This document shows positions 17,359 through 25,478 of a DNA stretch of 37,672 nt, one piece after another. Within the stretch, counting starts at the first letter, position 1. Every line of letters begins with the position of its first letter. The notes under the pieces were generated by a model. That model had not been told where the DNA came from and made no database searches. It saw only the letters and a program-made list of their open reading frames with translations. The stretch comes from Bacteroidota bacterium (GTDB lineage Bacteria; Bacteroidota; Ignavibacteria; UBA10030; UBA8401), in contig JAJYOK010000027.1 in NCBI GenBank assembly GCA_021796215.1, positions 1 through 37,672 of the forward strand. The letters run 5' to 3'. The translations under genes were made by a program, and so were the position numbers.

Positions 17359-18441
17359 CTATCTCTGAATACGCGCTGAACCGCCTTCAGCGAATGCCTT
17401 TACTTGCTCCAAGGTTGCCATTGTCGTATCGCCGGGGAATGTTGTAAGCAACGCACCATGCGCCCAGCCAAGCCTTACCGACTTCTCCGGTGTTTCGCCG
17501 CTCAGTAAACCGTAGAAGAAACCGCTTGCGAATCCATCGCCTCCGCCAACGCGGTCGAGCACATCCAGAGCGACCGTCGGTGCTGTGTACGTTTTGCCGT
17601 CGATCCATGCGACCGCACTCCAACCATGATGATGTGTCGAATGGACTTCGCGCAATGTTGTTGCTACAACTTTCACCTGAGGATATTTTGCAATTACTTT
17701 ATCAATCATTCCGAAGAATGTGCTTGGATCAAGTTTTGATTTCGCCGCTACTTCGGGGCCCGGGATTCCCAAACCTTTCTGCAAGTCCTCTTCGTTACCA
17801 ACCAAGACATCGGCATTCTCCACGATGCGCGCCAAAACTTCAGCCGCTTTCTTTTCGCCGCCCCAAATATTCCATAGCTTGGCACGAAAATTCAAATCGA
17901 AACTCACCACTGCGCCGGCTTTTTTTGCAGCTTTCATTCCTTCAATGATCAGTTCACCCGTTGTTGCTGACAGTGCCGCAAAGATACCGCCGCTGTGAAA
18001 CCATCGCACACCGCCTGAAAAAATTTCATTCCAATTAAAATCACCCGGCTTCAATTGCGCTGCCGCTTCATTCGCGCGATTGTAAAAAACCACAGGCGGA
18101 CGAATACCATGTCCACGATCGCTGTACACAGTTGCCATATTTGGCCCATTCACGCCATTGTGTTTGAATATCGTATAGAATGGCTTCACTCCCATTGCTT
18201 TCACTCTCTCTGCGATAAGATCGCCAATCGGATAATCTACCATCGCTGTGACGATACCCGTGTTCATCTGAAAACAATCTGCTAAATTAGCCGCAACATT
18301 AAACTCGCCGCCGCTTGTGTGAATGGAGCATTCGGTCGCTTTCCGGAAAGGCACTATCCCCGGATCTAAACGATGCACCAATGCGCCCAATGAAACCAAA
18401 TCCAAAGCTCCTTTGGGATTGATTTTCAAACTATTGCTCAT
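17359..18441 (-). CDS. kdgK: PfkB-family sugar kinase, probable 2-keto-3-deoxygluconate kinase
   Basis: 360 residues from the ATG at 18441. A GTG four codons earlier lies inside the AAGGAG ribosome site, so the ATG is chosen (11-base spacing). PfkB signatures: the N-terminal SGGEFNVAANLA block and the C-terminal DRVGGGDGFASGF with the catalytic Asp. Middle motifs RWFHSGGIFAALS, SFDLNFRAKLW and LVGNEEDL are typical of KDG kinases. It would phosphorylate KDG at C6 for Eda. A paralogue lies two genes upstream (19793-20878) and the two flank uxaE, so which one is the true KDG kinase cannot be told from sequence alone. Confidence 0.85.
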   Translation of the reverse strand: MSNSLKINPKGALDLVSLGALVHRLDPGIVPFRKATECSIHTSGGEFNVAANLADCFQMNTGIVTAMVDYPIGDLIAERVKAMGVKPFYTIFKHNGVNGPNMATVYSDRGHGIRPPVVFYNRANEAAAQLKPGDFNWNEIFSGGVRWFHSGGIFAALSATTGELIIEGMKAAKKAGAVVSFDLNFRAKLWNIWGGEKKAAEVLARIVENADVLVGNEEDLQKGLGIPGPEVAAKSKLDPSTFFGMIDKVIAKYPQVKVVATTLREVHSTHHHGWSAVAWIDGKTYTAPTVALDVLDRVGGGDGFASGFFYGLLSGETPEKSVRLGWAHGALLTTFPGDTTMATLEQVKAFAEGGSARIQR

Positions 18442-18494
18442 TAACTCAATCACTCCTTTTTTCTGTAATGGTGTTGATTTGTCACACTTATTTC

Positions 18495-19748
18495 TTAATC
18501 GTTATTCAGAAATAATGGTACCAAATGCCGTTGAAAAATGTTTTCCGTAACTCCAGCGCTGATATCTTTTTGAGATTCATCCAATGCTGTCATAAAACGC
18601 TCTCCCATTTCAGCCGCAATTTTATATCCGATATGAACAAGCTGCCGGAATGAATTATTATACTGCGGGCATGATTGATCATGCTTCAACGCGCAAACAA
18701 AGTCCTGGCTGCTCCATCCATTGACGGTGGAGGGATTCGGAAGTTTTTTTACATCAATGTCTATCACCGTGAGATACGGCTTCGCCAATTCATCAAAGCG
18801 TTGATAGGATTGGACATAAACATCTTTCGCAATTTGAAGACCTGCCCCTCCGGATTTTGCCAATCCAATAACTTCCTCGAGCCAGGTAGTTCCTGCTGTC
18901 TTTAGATGTAAGCCGGCGTCGAACTTCTTAATTGTCCGGTTGATAATCGGGTAAATAGAGAACTTGTCACTTCCCGAGTGTACGCTTATTTTCAGACTTT
19001 CAGGCAAGGAAAATTCTTTCACGGCAAAAGCGATGATCGCAATATCCTGTTCAAATTCTTTTGCAAATTTCTTAATATCGCCGACATAATCTACTCCCTT
19101 GAGAAATTCTCCCGTGAATTTTGTCGCAATCGTCTGAAGCATAACACCTTCCTGAGCGAGCGCTGCAAGGATAAGAAAAAGCTCTGCCGGCGTCTGAGGA
19201 TCGTTCGACTCATCTGTAGATACTTCAGTGATAAAAGTATCTTTCCCTTTACGCGAAACGATATGCCGGTAGATTTTTCCAGCTTCCTTAACTGCTGAAA
19301 GATATTTCAAACCTACAGCAGTTATCATTCCTTTTGTGATAGCAATACTTTCTTTGAGTCCGGATACCCGAAGATTCCCTACATATTTCCCGCATTCGTT
19401 CTGGAATTTTTTTAAATCGTCGTGAGCAGGCTCTTTCCCGATAAAGTCGGCAACATCCAAAGTAAAATAATTACTCGGCTCTACGAACAAATCCACCGTG
19501 TTAATTCCAATATGATCGGCATCAACGTAATACGAATCATTCCATCCCACTACTCCTACTGCGCGGTCTGCTTCTTTCCGAACGTCCGCCGGCCTCGTTC
19601 CGATTAACGCATGTTCACGATTCGATTTATTCCAAACAGGAACAATGCTCACCCCACGCTCCTTTGCTTTCACAAACGCTGCAAGCTGAGCGGCTCCCTG
19701 ATGTCCGAATCGATCACCAATTCCAATCGAATATTTTTCTATCGTCAT
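18495..19748 (-). CDS. uxaE: Tagaturonate/fructuronate epimerase (UxaE family)
   Basis: 417 residues. It resembles the UxaE family first described in Thermotoga maritima, which interconverts D-tagaturonate and D-fructuronate and so joins the galacturonate branch to the glucuronate branch. Visible blocks: SIGIGDRFGHQGAAQL at the N-terminus, VGWNDSYYVDADHI, TEVSTDESNDPQTP, and ISVHSGSDKFSIYP, where His, Asp and Glu residues could bind a metal. With uxaC in the same operon it removes the need for altronate enzymes (UxaA/UxaB), none of which is present. The ATG has AAGG 10 bases upstream. Confidence 0.85.
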   Translation of the reverse strand: MTIEKYSIGIGDRFGHQGAAQLAAFVKAKERGVSIVPVWNKSNREHALIGTRPADVRKEADRAVGVVGWNDSYYVDADHIGINTVDLFVEPSNYFTLDVADFIGKEPAHDDLKKFQNECGKYVGNLRVSGLKESIAITKGMITAVGLKYLSAVKEAGKIYRHIVSRKGKDTFITEVSTDESNDPQTPAELFLILAALAQEGVMLQTIATKFTGEFLKGVDYVGDIKKFAKEFEQDIAIIAFAVKEFSLPESLKISVHSGSDKFSIYPIINRTIKKFDAGLHLKTAGTTWLEEVIGLAKSGGAGLQIAKDVYVQSYQRFDELAKPYLTVIDIDVKKLPNPSTVNGWSSQDFVCALKHDQSCPQYNNSFRQLVHIGYKIAAEMGERFMTALDESQKDISAGVTENIFQRHLVPLFLNND

Positions 19749-19792
19749 TACTTTTCATCCTTACCTTTCTTAAGTAACACAGCTACATTAAA

Positions 19793-20878
19793 TTATCGTT
19801 TTATTCGTGCACTTCCTCCGCCCATCACATGCTTGACTTCTTCCATTGTTACCATACTCGTATCTCCTCTCGTGCTTTGAAGGAGTGCGCCATGCGCCGC
19901 TCCCAACTCTACACATTCCTGCGGTTTCATTACATGAAGCAGCCCGTAAACGAATCCGCTGCAAAAACCATCGCCACCGCCAACTCTATCTTCTATTTCA
20001 AGATTGTTGTACTTGCGTGATTCGAAAAACATTCCATCATAATACATTATCGCTGACCAATTGTTGACCAATCCGCTGACAACTTCGCGCAACGTGGTAC
20101 CCACAACTTGAATATTCGGGTACGTATCTACGACTTTCTTCACCATCTTCTTGTAACCTTTAATCGGGAAAGATTTCAAATTTTCATCAACACCCTCGAC
20201 TTCAAAGCCGAGAACTTTCTGAAAATCTTCCTCGTTTCCGATGAGCACGTCAACGAACGGCATGAGTTTCTTCGTAACTTCAATCGCCTTTTTGCTTGAC
20301 CAGAGTTTACTTCGAAAGTTAAGATCATAACTGACAATCGTTCCCGCTTCATGCGCCGCTTTCATTGACTCGAGTGCAACTTCAGCACAAGTATCGCTCA
20401 ACGCTGTAAAAATTCCACCAGTGTGAAACCATCGCACTTTTCGTTGACTGAAGATTCGTTTCCAATCAACATCTCCCGGTTTCATGTGAGCAATCGCTGT
20501 GTGTCCGCGGTCGTACAGCGAAACGCTCGCCCGTACACCAATGCCAACTTCGGTAAAATTAAATCCAATTCGATCTGCCCTCCCCGATCCGTCATACGGT
20601 ATCCACACAACTTCGCTGATATCCATTCCGCTTGCGCGTGCGTGATTCTTAATAAATGCTCCGAGAGGATTATCAACAAGGCGTGAAACCCATGCTGCTC
20701 GCATTCCGTACCGGGCGAGAGCGTAGGTCACATTATATTCTCCGCCGCCAGCGTACGCTTCAAACACCGGAGTCAATTCAATCCGTTGATGTCCCGGAGG
20801 GCTCAATCGGATCATGCACTCGCCAAGCGACAACACATCAAGCTCTGTTTCAGCTTCTGATTTGATTTTTAACGGCAT
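19793..20878 (-). CDS. Second PfkB-family sugar-acid kinase (KDG kinase-like)
   Basis: 361 residues, clearly homologous over its full length to the kinase at 17359-18441: AYAGGGEYNVTYALARYG, RWFHTGGIFTALS, SYDLNFRSKLW, IGNEEDFQKVLG, and the catalytic DRVGGGDGFCSGF. The substrate-binding N-terminal region differs (GGGEYNVT against SGGEFNVA, and a different lid near residues 85-115), so the two kinases may have different sugar-acid substrates. Candidates are KDG, or an aldonate made by the neighbouring LarA homologue; neither is proven. It lies 22 bases after the LarA homologue. The Shine-Dalgarno match is weak, suggesting coupling to the upstream gene. Confidence 0.8.
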   Translation of the reverse strand: MPLKIKSEAETELDVLSLGECMIRLSPPGHQRIELTPVFEAYAGGGEYNVTYALARYGMRAAWVSRLVDNPLGAFIKNHARASGMDISEVVWIPYDGSGRADRIGFNFTEVGIGVRASVSLYDRGHTAIAHMKPGDVDWKRIFSQRKVRWFHTGGIFTALSDTCAEVALESMKAAHEAGTIVSYDLNFRSKLWSSKKAIEVTKKLMPFVDVLIGNEEDFQKVLGFEVEGVDENLKSFPIKGYKKMVKKVVDTYPNIQVVGTTLREVVSGLVNNWSAIMYYDGMFFESRKYNNLEIEDRVGGGDGFCSGFVYGLLHVMKPQECVELGAAHGALLQSTRGDTSMVTMEEVKHVMGGGSARIKR

Positions 20879-20900
20879 CGTTTTCTTAAAAATATATTTC

Positions 20901-22148
20901 TCATTTCAAACGATAAAGCAACTGACCTGCGTTTTCAACGACAAGTAAATCACCGTTTTGTTTTGCTTTCCACTCAGCAATATTAATTGAACGATAATCT
21001 ACATAACCAAGGTTTACAGCGCGGCATACATCTTTGGGAATTGACGTTGCCAGCGTGACATTAATGCGCGGAGATTCGATTCCATTCTCGTATGTTCCGA
21101 TACCGCGAACATTTGTGGAATGTGCAAGTATCAGTTTCGGCATCATCGAGAACTTGCTCCACTGCTTCACAAAATAATCTCGCACGTGATAACCGACTTT
21201 TCGTATTTCCTTTCCATGGACATATGATATCTCCTTTACATGCGGCGCGTAAATAATTACTTCGCCGCCATCGGCGATGATCGGTTCATGCTTGTACATC
21301 ACTTTGCCCGCCACCCAGATATCTTCGTAGATCGGAGGCGCAACGCCTAAAACTTTTTTGTAGGGATGGTCAACGTACTTAATATGAATTTTTTCTGAAC
21401 ACTCCGCCGCTTTCCCCCATGCTTCTTCCGGTGAACCGATAAACAGCGACGTCACGACATGGTCGTCAACAACAAACCCGAAGCAAATTCGCGGAACTGA
21501 AATGAACGAAGCGGCTTTGTTGATGACTCTTCTTACCGGCGTATCTTTCACGCCGTTGACGACTGGATTCGTGATCAATGCGCCAATCCAATGGAATGTT
21601 TGAATGATCTCCAGTCCGCCGATGCCAGGGAAAAAATATTTATTTCCGCCTGCAAATCCAACAGTTTCGTGCGGCACAACAGGACTGATTAGAATGAGTT
21701 GATCATACTCGAAAATGTGCTTATTAATCGTCACCTCAACGGAATCGTTGAATAGTCTTTGCGACAGTTCGGACATTTCCGAAGCGCTGATCGTTCCTAT
21801 CGTTCGAAGTTCATTTGAATCATTATGCAAATGATTATAGAATTTAGTCTTCGGGTATTTCTGTTTATAGTCGTCTGAAGTAATTCCCACATGATGTAGA
21901 ATTCTTTCCAGCTCCATTGGCGGATGAGTGCCAGCGGCGATGAGATAATCGAGAGCGATAACCTTATGGCCAAGAAGATCATCCAGCGTTTTGAAAAACA
22001 CCGGAAGCTCTGCATGCCGCGTTGTGTCGGGAATAATCACGAGCACCCGCTTCCCGTCAAGCCGGAGCGATGATAGTGCTTGCGCACTCAGTTCGTAAAT
22101 CTCCTCCATCATTTTTTGCCGCGATATTGTATCTTTTCCAATAACCAT
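20901..22148 (-). CDS. LarA-family nickel-dependent 2-hydroxyacid racemase/epimerase homologue
   Basis: 415 residues, full length for the LarA (DUF2088) family. The members known so far act on 2-hydroxy acids such as lactate and malate, and one epimerises D-gluconate at C2. Key features: PDTTR near 40-44, AAGTHPP near 71-77, YNHLHND near 104-110 (first catalytic His), PHETVGFAGGNKYFFPG near 159-175 (second catalytic His, and the Lys that carries the nickel-pincer cofactor), and QTFHW near 183-187 (metal-binding His). All expected residues are present, so it is likely active. It starts 2 bases after pdxB. In a uronate operon the substrate is probably an aldonate such as mannonate (inference). 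The cofactor genes larB, larC and larE are not in the window. Confidence 0.85.
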   Translation of the reverse strand: MVIGKDTISRQKMMEEIYELSAQALSSLRLDGKRVLVIIPDTTRHAELPVFFKTLDDLLGHKVIALDYLIAAGTHPPMELERILHHVGITSDDYKQKYPKTKFYNHLHNDSNELRTIGTISASEMSELSQRLFNDSVEVTINKHIFEYDQLILISPVVPHETVGFAGGNKYFFPGIGGLEIIQTFHWIGALITNPVVNGVKDTPVRRVINKAASFISVPRICFGFVVDDHVVTSLFIGSPEEAWGKAAECSEKIHIKYVDHPYKKVLGVAPPIYEDIWVAGKVMYKHEPIIADGGEVIIYAPHVKEISYVHGKEIRKVGYHVRDYFVKQWSKFSMMPKLILAHSTNVRGIGTYENGIESPRINVTLATSIPKDVCRAVNLGYVDYRSINIAEWKAKQNGDLLVVENAGQLLYRLK

Positions 22149-22150
22149 AC

Positions 22151-23311
22151 CTATCTCACTTCTACCCGAAATCCAATAGTCATCAATAGTTCTTGCAACG
22201 AACTCATCGGCTTCGGCAGCTCAACGGTTGTGTTCGAAAATTCTCTCCGAACTCGGTACTCTGCCCGTAACCGTCTGAAATATAAACGCTGCTCCTCACT
22301 TGAAATCTTGCTGATGTCTCTCAACGTCCGGTCATCACTTTCAATATCGTAACATTGACGAATAACGTTGTAGAACATGTTTTCGCTAGATTCGTTTCCT
22401 AATTTTTCAGCAGGAATTACAATTCGTTCTACAGGAGGCTTTGGAATTAATTTTTCTAAAGACCAATTTTCTTTTTGTCCGAAGAATTTACATGCGGCGG
22501 AATATGTTTGCTTCACCGCCGCCAACTTCCCTTCGAAGGAATATCCCGCGATATGCGGAGTTCCGATCTCTACATGTTTCAACAAAGAAGTGTCAATGAC
22601 AGGTTCACCCTCCCACACATCGAGCACAGTCCCTCCAAGATGACCGCTTGAAAGAACACCTGATAAGGCTTTCCCATCAATTACACTTCCGCGCGCCGTA
22701 TTAATAAGTATTGCGCCTTTTTTTATTTTATTCATGCGTGCAGCATCAAATAAATGATATGTCGGGTCTGGTCCCGTTTTAGTGAGGGGAACATGTACTG
22801 TGATGATATCAGCAAGCATTAATTCGTCGAGAGATAAAAAAGAAGTATCGCCGGTGGCCCGTGCAAGGGGCGGATCATTTTTCAGCACCGTCATTCCAAG
22901 CGCTTTTGCATTTCGAACAACTTTACTTCCGACATTTCCAACGCCGACAACGCCGATCGTTTTTTCTTTAAGTGAGAATCCTTTGCGGCGAGCAAGCAAG
23001 AGCAGTGCGGTCACAATATATTCTGCAACAGAGTTCGCATTTGAGCCGGGTGCGCTCGCAAATCCGATTTTCCGCGAACGAAGATATTCGACGTCAACAT
23101 GATCAGTGCCGATTGTTGCAGTTCCGACAAACTTCACGGTGCTTCCGTCAAGCAACTCCTTCGTCACTTTCGTTTCAGAACGGACAATGAGAATATCGGC
23201 ATCATGAACTGATTCCCGTGTAATGTCTTTGGTTCCAAGAGGAATTACATCGCCAAACTGCCGGAATGTTTCAGCTACGAGAGGATTATTTTTATCTACT
23301 ACAATTTTCAT
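22151..23311 (-). CDS. pdxB: Erythronate-4-phosphate dehydrogenase (PdxB)
   Basis: 386 residues. This D-isomer-specific 2-hydroxyacid dehydrogenase has the specific PdxB pattern: N-terminal MKIVVDKNNPLV, FVGTATIGTDHVD, ASAPGSNANSVAEYI, GVVGVGNVGSKV for NAD, NTARGSVIDG with the catalytic Arg, VLDVWEGEP, and GTPHIAGYSFEGK with the catalytic His. The C-terminal 100 residues match the PdxB dimerisation domain (CYDIESDDRTLR, YRVRREFSN), which separates it from SerA or glyoxylate reductases. PdxB oxidises 4-phospho-D-erythronate in pyridoxal phosphate synthesis. Its place inside a uronate operon, 1 base from the SDR and 2 from the LarA homologue, is odd; it may have a second role in sugar-acid metabolism. 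Confidence 0.9.
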   Translation of the reverse strand: MKIVVDKNNPLVAETFRQFGDVIPLGTKDITRESVHDADILIVRSETKVTKELLDGSTVKFVGTATIGTDHVDVEYLRSRKIGFASAPGSNANSVAEYIVTALLLLARRKGFSLKEKTIGVVGVGNVGSKVVRNAKALGMTVLKNDPPLARATGDTSFLSLDELMLADIITVHVPLTKTGPDPTYHLFDAARMNKIKKGAILINTARGSVIDGKALSGVLSSGHLGGTVLDVWEGEPVIDTSLLKHVEIGTPHIAGYSFEGKLAAVKQTYSAACKFFGQKENWSLEKLIPKPPVERIVIPAEKLGNESSENMFYNVIRQCYDIESDDRTLRDISKISSEEQRLYFRRLRAEYRVRREFSNTTVELPKPMSSLQELLMTIGFRVEVR

Positions 23312-23312
23312 T

Positions 23313-24095
23313 TTATATTGTCATCGCTGTAAAACCGCCATCAACGGGAATGAGAGCACCGGTCACAAATGAAGAAGCTTTCTCCGATGCAAGCCACAGA
23401 AGTGCTCCGGTCAATTCTTCAGGCTCGCCGTAACGTGCCATCGGCGTGTGTGCAAAAATTGATTTCCGGCGTTCCTCGGTCAGAATTTTTCGGTTTTGTT
23501 CCGCGGGAAAAAAGCCGGGCACAATCGCGTTCACACGGATCTTATGCGGCGCCCATTCTCTGGCGAGAAACCGGGTCATATTATTGATACCCGACTTCGA
23601 GATGGAATAAGTAAATACTTTCGATAACGGCAGCTCGGACGACACAGAAGAAATATTGATGATGCTTCCTCCCTGCTTTTGTTCGATCATCTGCTTCGCA
23701 AATGTTCGGCAGGAAAAAAACGTTCCCCTTAGATTTGTGTCGAGAATATTATTCCATTCTTCCATGCTGATATCGAAAACCGGCGTCGGAGAATTTACTC
23801 CCGGCGCGTTCACAACAATATTGATATTTCCCCACCGTGAAAGAATCTCATCCTTTCCTTTTTCAACACCTTCAGACGAAGCAGAATCAATCTGAACGGC
23901 AATTGCCGATCCACCGGACTGCTCAATCTTTCGCGCCAGCTTTTCTGCATTATCTTTATTGTGATGATATCCGACGGCAACTTTTGCTGAGGCTTGCGCC
24001 AGTGCTTGTGCCATCATTCCGCCAAGCACGCCGCTCCCGCCGATAACGACGGCGACCTTTCCATCCAAACCAAAAAGATTATCGAGATATGACAT
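23313..24095 (-). CDS. SDR oxidoreductase, probable fructuronate reductase (mannonate dehydrogenase)
   Basis: 260 residues. Classical short-chain dehydrogenase: GKVAVVIGGSGVLGG nucleotide motif (residues about 12-26), NAPG in place of NNAG, catalytic Ser in INISSVSS, YSISK for Tyr and Lys, and the C-terminal PVDGGFTAM. The N-terminal FGLDGKVAVV plus GGSGVLG pattern is shared with SDR-type mannonate oxidoreductases, which replace the unrelated UxuB. Given UxaC and UxaE, reduction of fructuronate to mannonate is the missing step it would fill. The start has AAGGAAG 4 bases before the ATG. Another sugar-acid specificity is possible. Confidence 0.7.
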   Translation of the reverse strand: MSYLDNLFGLDGKVAVVIGGSGVLGGMMAQALAQASAKVAVGYHHNKDNAEKLARKIEQSGGSAIAVQIDSASSEGVEKGKDEILSRWGNINIVVNAPGVNSPTPVFDISMEEWNNILDTNLRGTFFSCRTFAKQMIEQKQGGSIINISSVSSELPLSKVFTYSISKSGINNMTRFLAREWAPHKIRVNAIVPGFFPAEQNRKILTEERRKSIFAHTPMARYGEPEELTGALLWLASEKASSFVTGALIPVDGGFTAMTI

Positions 24096-24136
24096 GATGC
24101 TTCCTTGTAATTAAAACCGTTGACAATTTCAGATTT

Positions 24137-25417
24137 TTACACTTCCAACACAGCAGACTCCATTTTGGGTACCAGTCCATGGAAAATCAGCAGTGCAAGT
24201 AAATACGCCGAGCCGGAAATGATAAACAGTGTAAGATAACTTCCTGTGAACTCAAGTATAAATCCGGCGCCGGTTGCAAGAAGCATTCCGCCTACTGATC
24301 CCGCCATTCCACCCAAACCTACAACTGACGCTACCGCTCTTTTTGGAAACATATCGGATGCTGTGGTGAAAATATTTGCCGACCATCCTTGATGAGCCGC
24401 CGCAGCAAGACCAATGAGTCCGACTGCAACCCACAGTGACACCACAGAAGCAAACACGATTGGGACGACACATAATGCGCAAATCAACATTACTACTTTC
24501 CGGCTTTTGTTAATATCCCATCCCCGCTTGATAAACGCACCCGATAACCATCCGCCGCCAATACTTCCGACGGTCGTCATCGTATAAATCACAATCAGCG
24601 GCAAACCAAGCTGGCTCAAGTCGAGACCATATTTGGTATTGAGGAACAACGGGAGCCAATAAAGATAGAACCACCAAATCGGGTCCGTCAAAAATTTCCC
24701 AATGACAAACGCCCACGTCTGCTTGTGCCTTAGCAATGTTGCCCAGGGAATTTTTGCAGTCTCCGTCTCTGCAGGATCGCTCTGGATGTATTCCAATTCT
24801 TTCCTGGAAACACGGCGATGAACTTCAGGTCTATCATAGAACAACATCCACAGTACAAGCCAGAAAAATCCGAGCACTCCCGTGACGATAAATGCAGACT
24901 GCCATCCGTAAGTAATCGTTAACCATGGCACAACCATCGGCGCAAAAACTGCACCAATATTCGCCCCAGAATTAAAAATACCGGCCGCCAGCGCCCGCTC
25001 TTTTTTCGGGAACCACTCAGCAACTCCTTTTATCGCTGCCGGGAAATTTCCCGACTCGCCGAGTCCAAGTGCAAAACGCGCTGTTCCAAAGCCGAAAGCA
25101 GTACGAACCAATGCATGTCCCATCGCCGCCAGACTCCATACAGCAATTGCAAATGAGTATCCGTGTTTCGTTCCGAAGCGGTCAATAAGTCTTCCCATAA
25201 AGAGAAGTCCAAGAGCGTACGCCGCTTGAAATGCAGTAACTATATATCCGTATTCTATATTGTCCCAACCGATTTCCTTTTGAAGAACGGGAGCAAGAAT
25301 ACCGAGCACCTGTCTGTCAATATAGTTAATCGTTGTCGCAAAAAAGAGAAGTGCACAAACTGTCCATCGGAAGTTTGTTCTTTTTTCATCCAATGCTATT
25401 GATTCTGCGGTAGCCAT
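24137..25417 (-). CDS. exuT: MFS hexuronate transporter (ExuT/ACS family)
   Basis: 426 residues from the ATG at 25417, with GGAAGG at 6 bases; ATGs further upstream lie in or before that site. Twelve hydrophobic segments are expected. Anion:cation symporter family motifs: TINYIDRQVLGILAPVLQKEIGW in TM1, GRLIDRFGTKHGY in loop 2-3, RFALGLGESGNFPAAIKGVAEWFPKKERALAAGIFNSGANIGA in TM4-5. It probably imports galacturonate or glucuronate with protons across the inner membrane. The operon context (kduI, uxaC, uxaE) supports hexuronate over other organic acids; unsaturated or deoxy-keto uronates are also possible. Confidence 0.85.
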   Translation of the reverse strand: MATAESIALDEKRTNFRWTVCALLFFATTINYIDRQVLGILAPVLQKEIGWDNIEYGYIVTAFQAAYALGLLFMGRLIDRFGTKHGYSFAIAVWSLAAMGHALVRTAFGFGTARFALGLGESGNFPAAIKGVAEWFPKKERALAAGIFNSGANIGAVFAPMVVPWLTITYGWQSAFIVTGVLGFFWLVLWMLFYDRPEVHRRVSRKELEYIQSDPAETETAKIPWATLLRHKQTWAFVIGKFLTDPIWWFYLYWLPLFLNTKYGLDLSQLGLPLIVIYTMTTVGSIGGGWLSGAFIKRGWDINKSRKVVMLICALCVVPIVFASVVSLWVAVGLIGLAAAAHQGWSANIFTTASDMFPKRAVASVVGLGGMAGSVGGMLLATGAGFILEFTGSYLTLFIISGSAYLLALLIFHGLVPKMESAVLEV

Positions 25418-25478
25418 TCTCATCCTTCCTGAAAAATGAATTAACAATTAGTGAACGACATATTCTTTGAAAGTCTCG

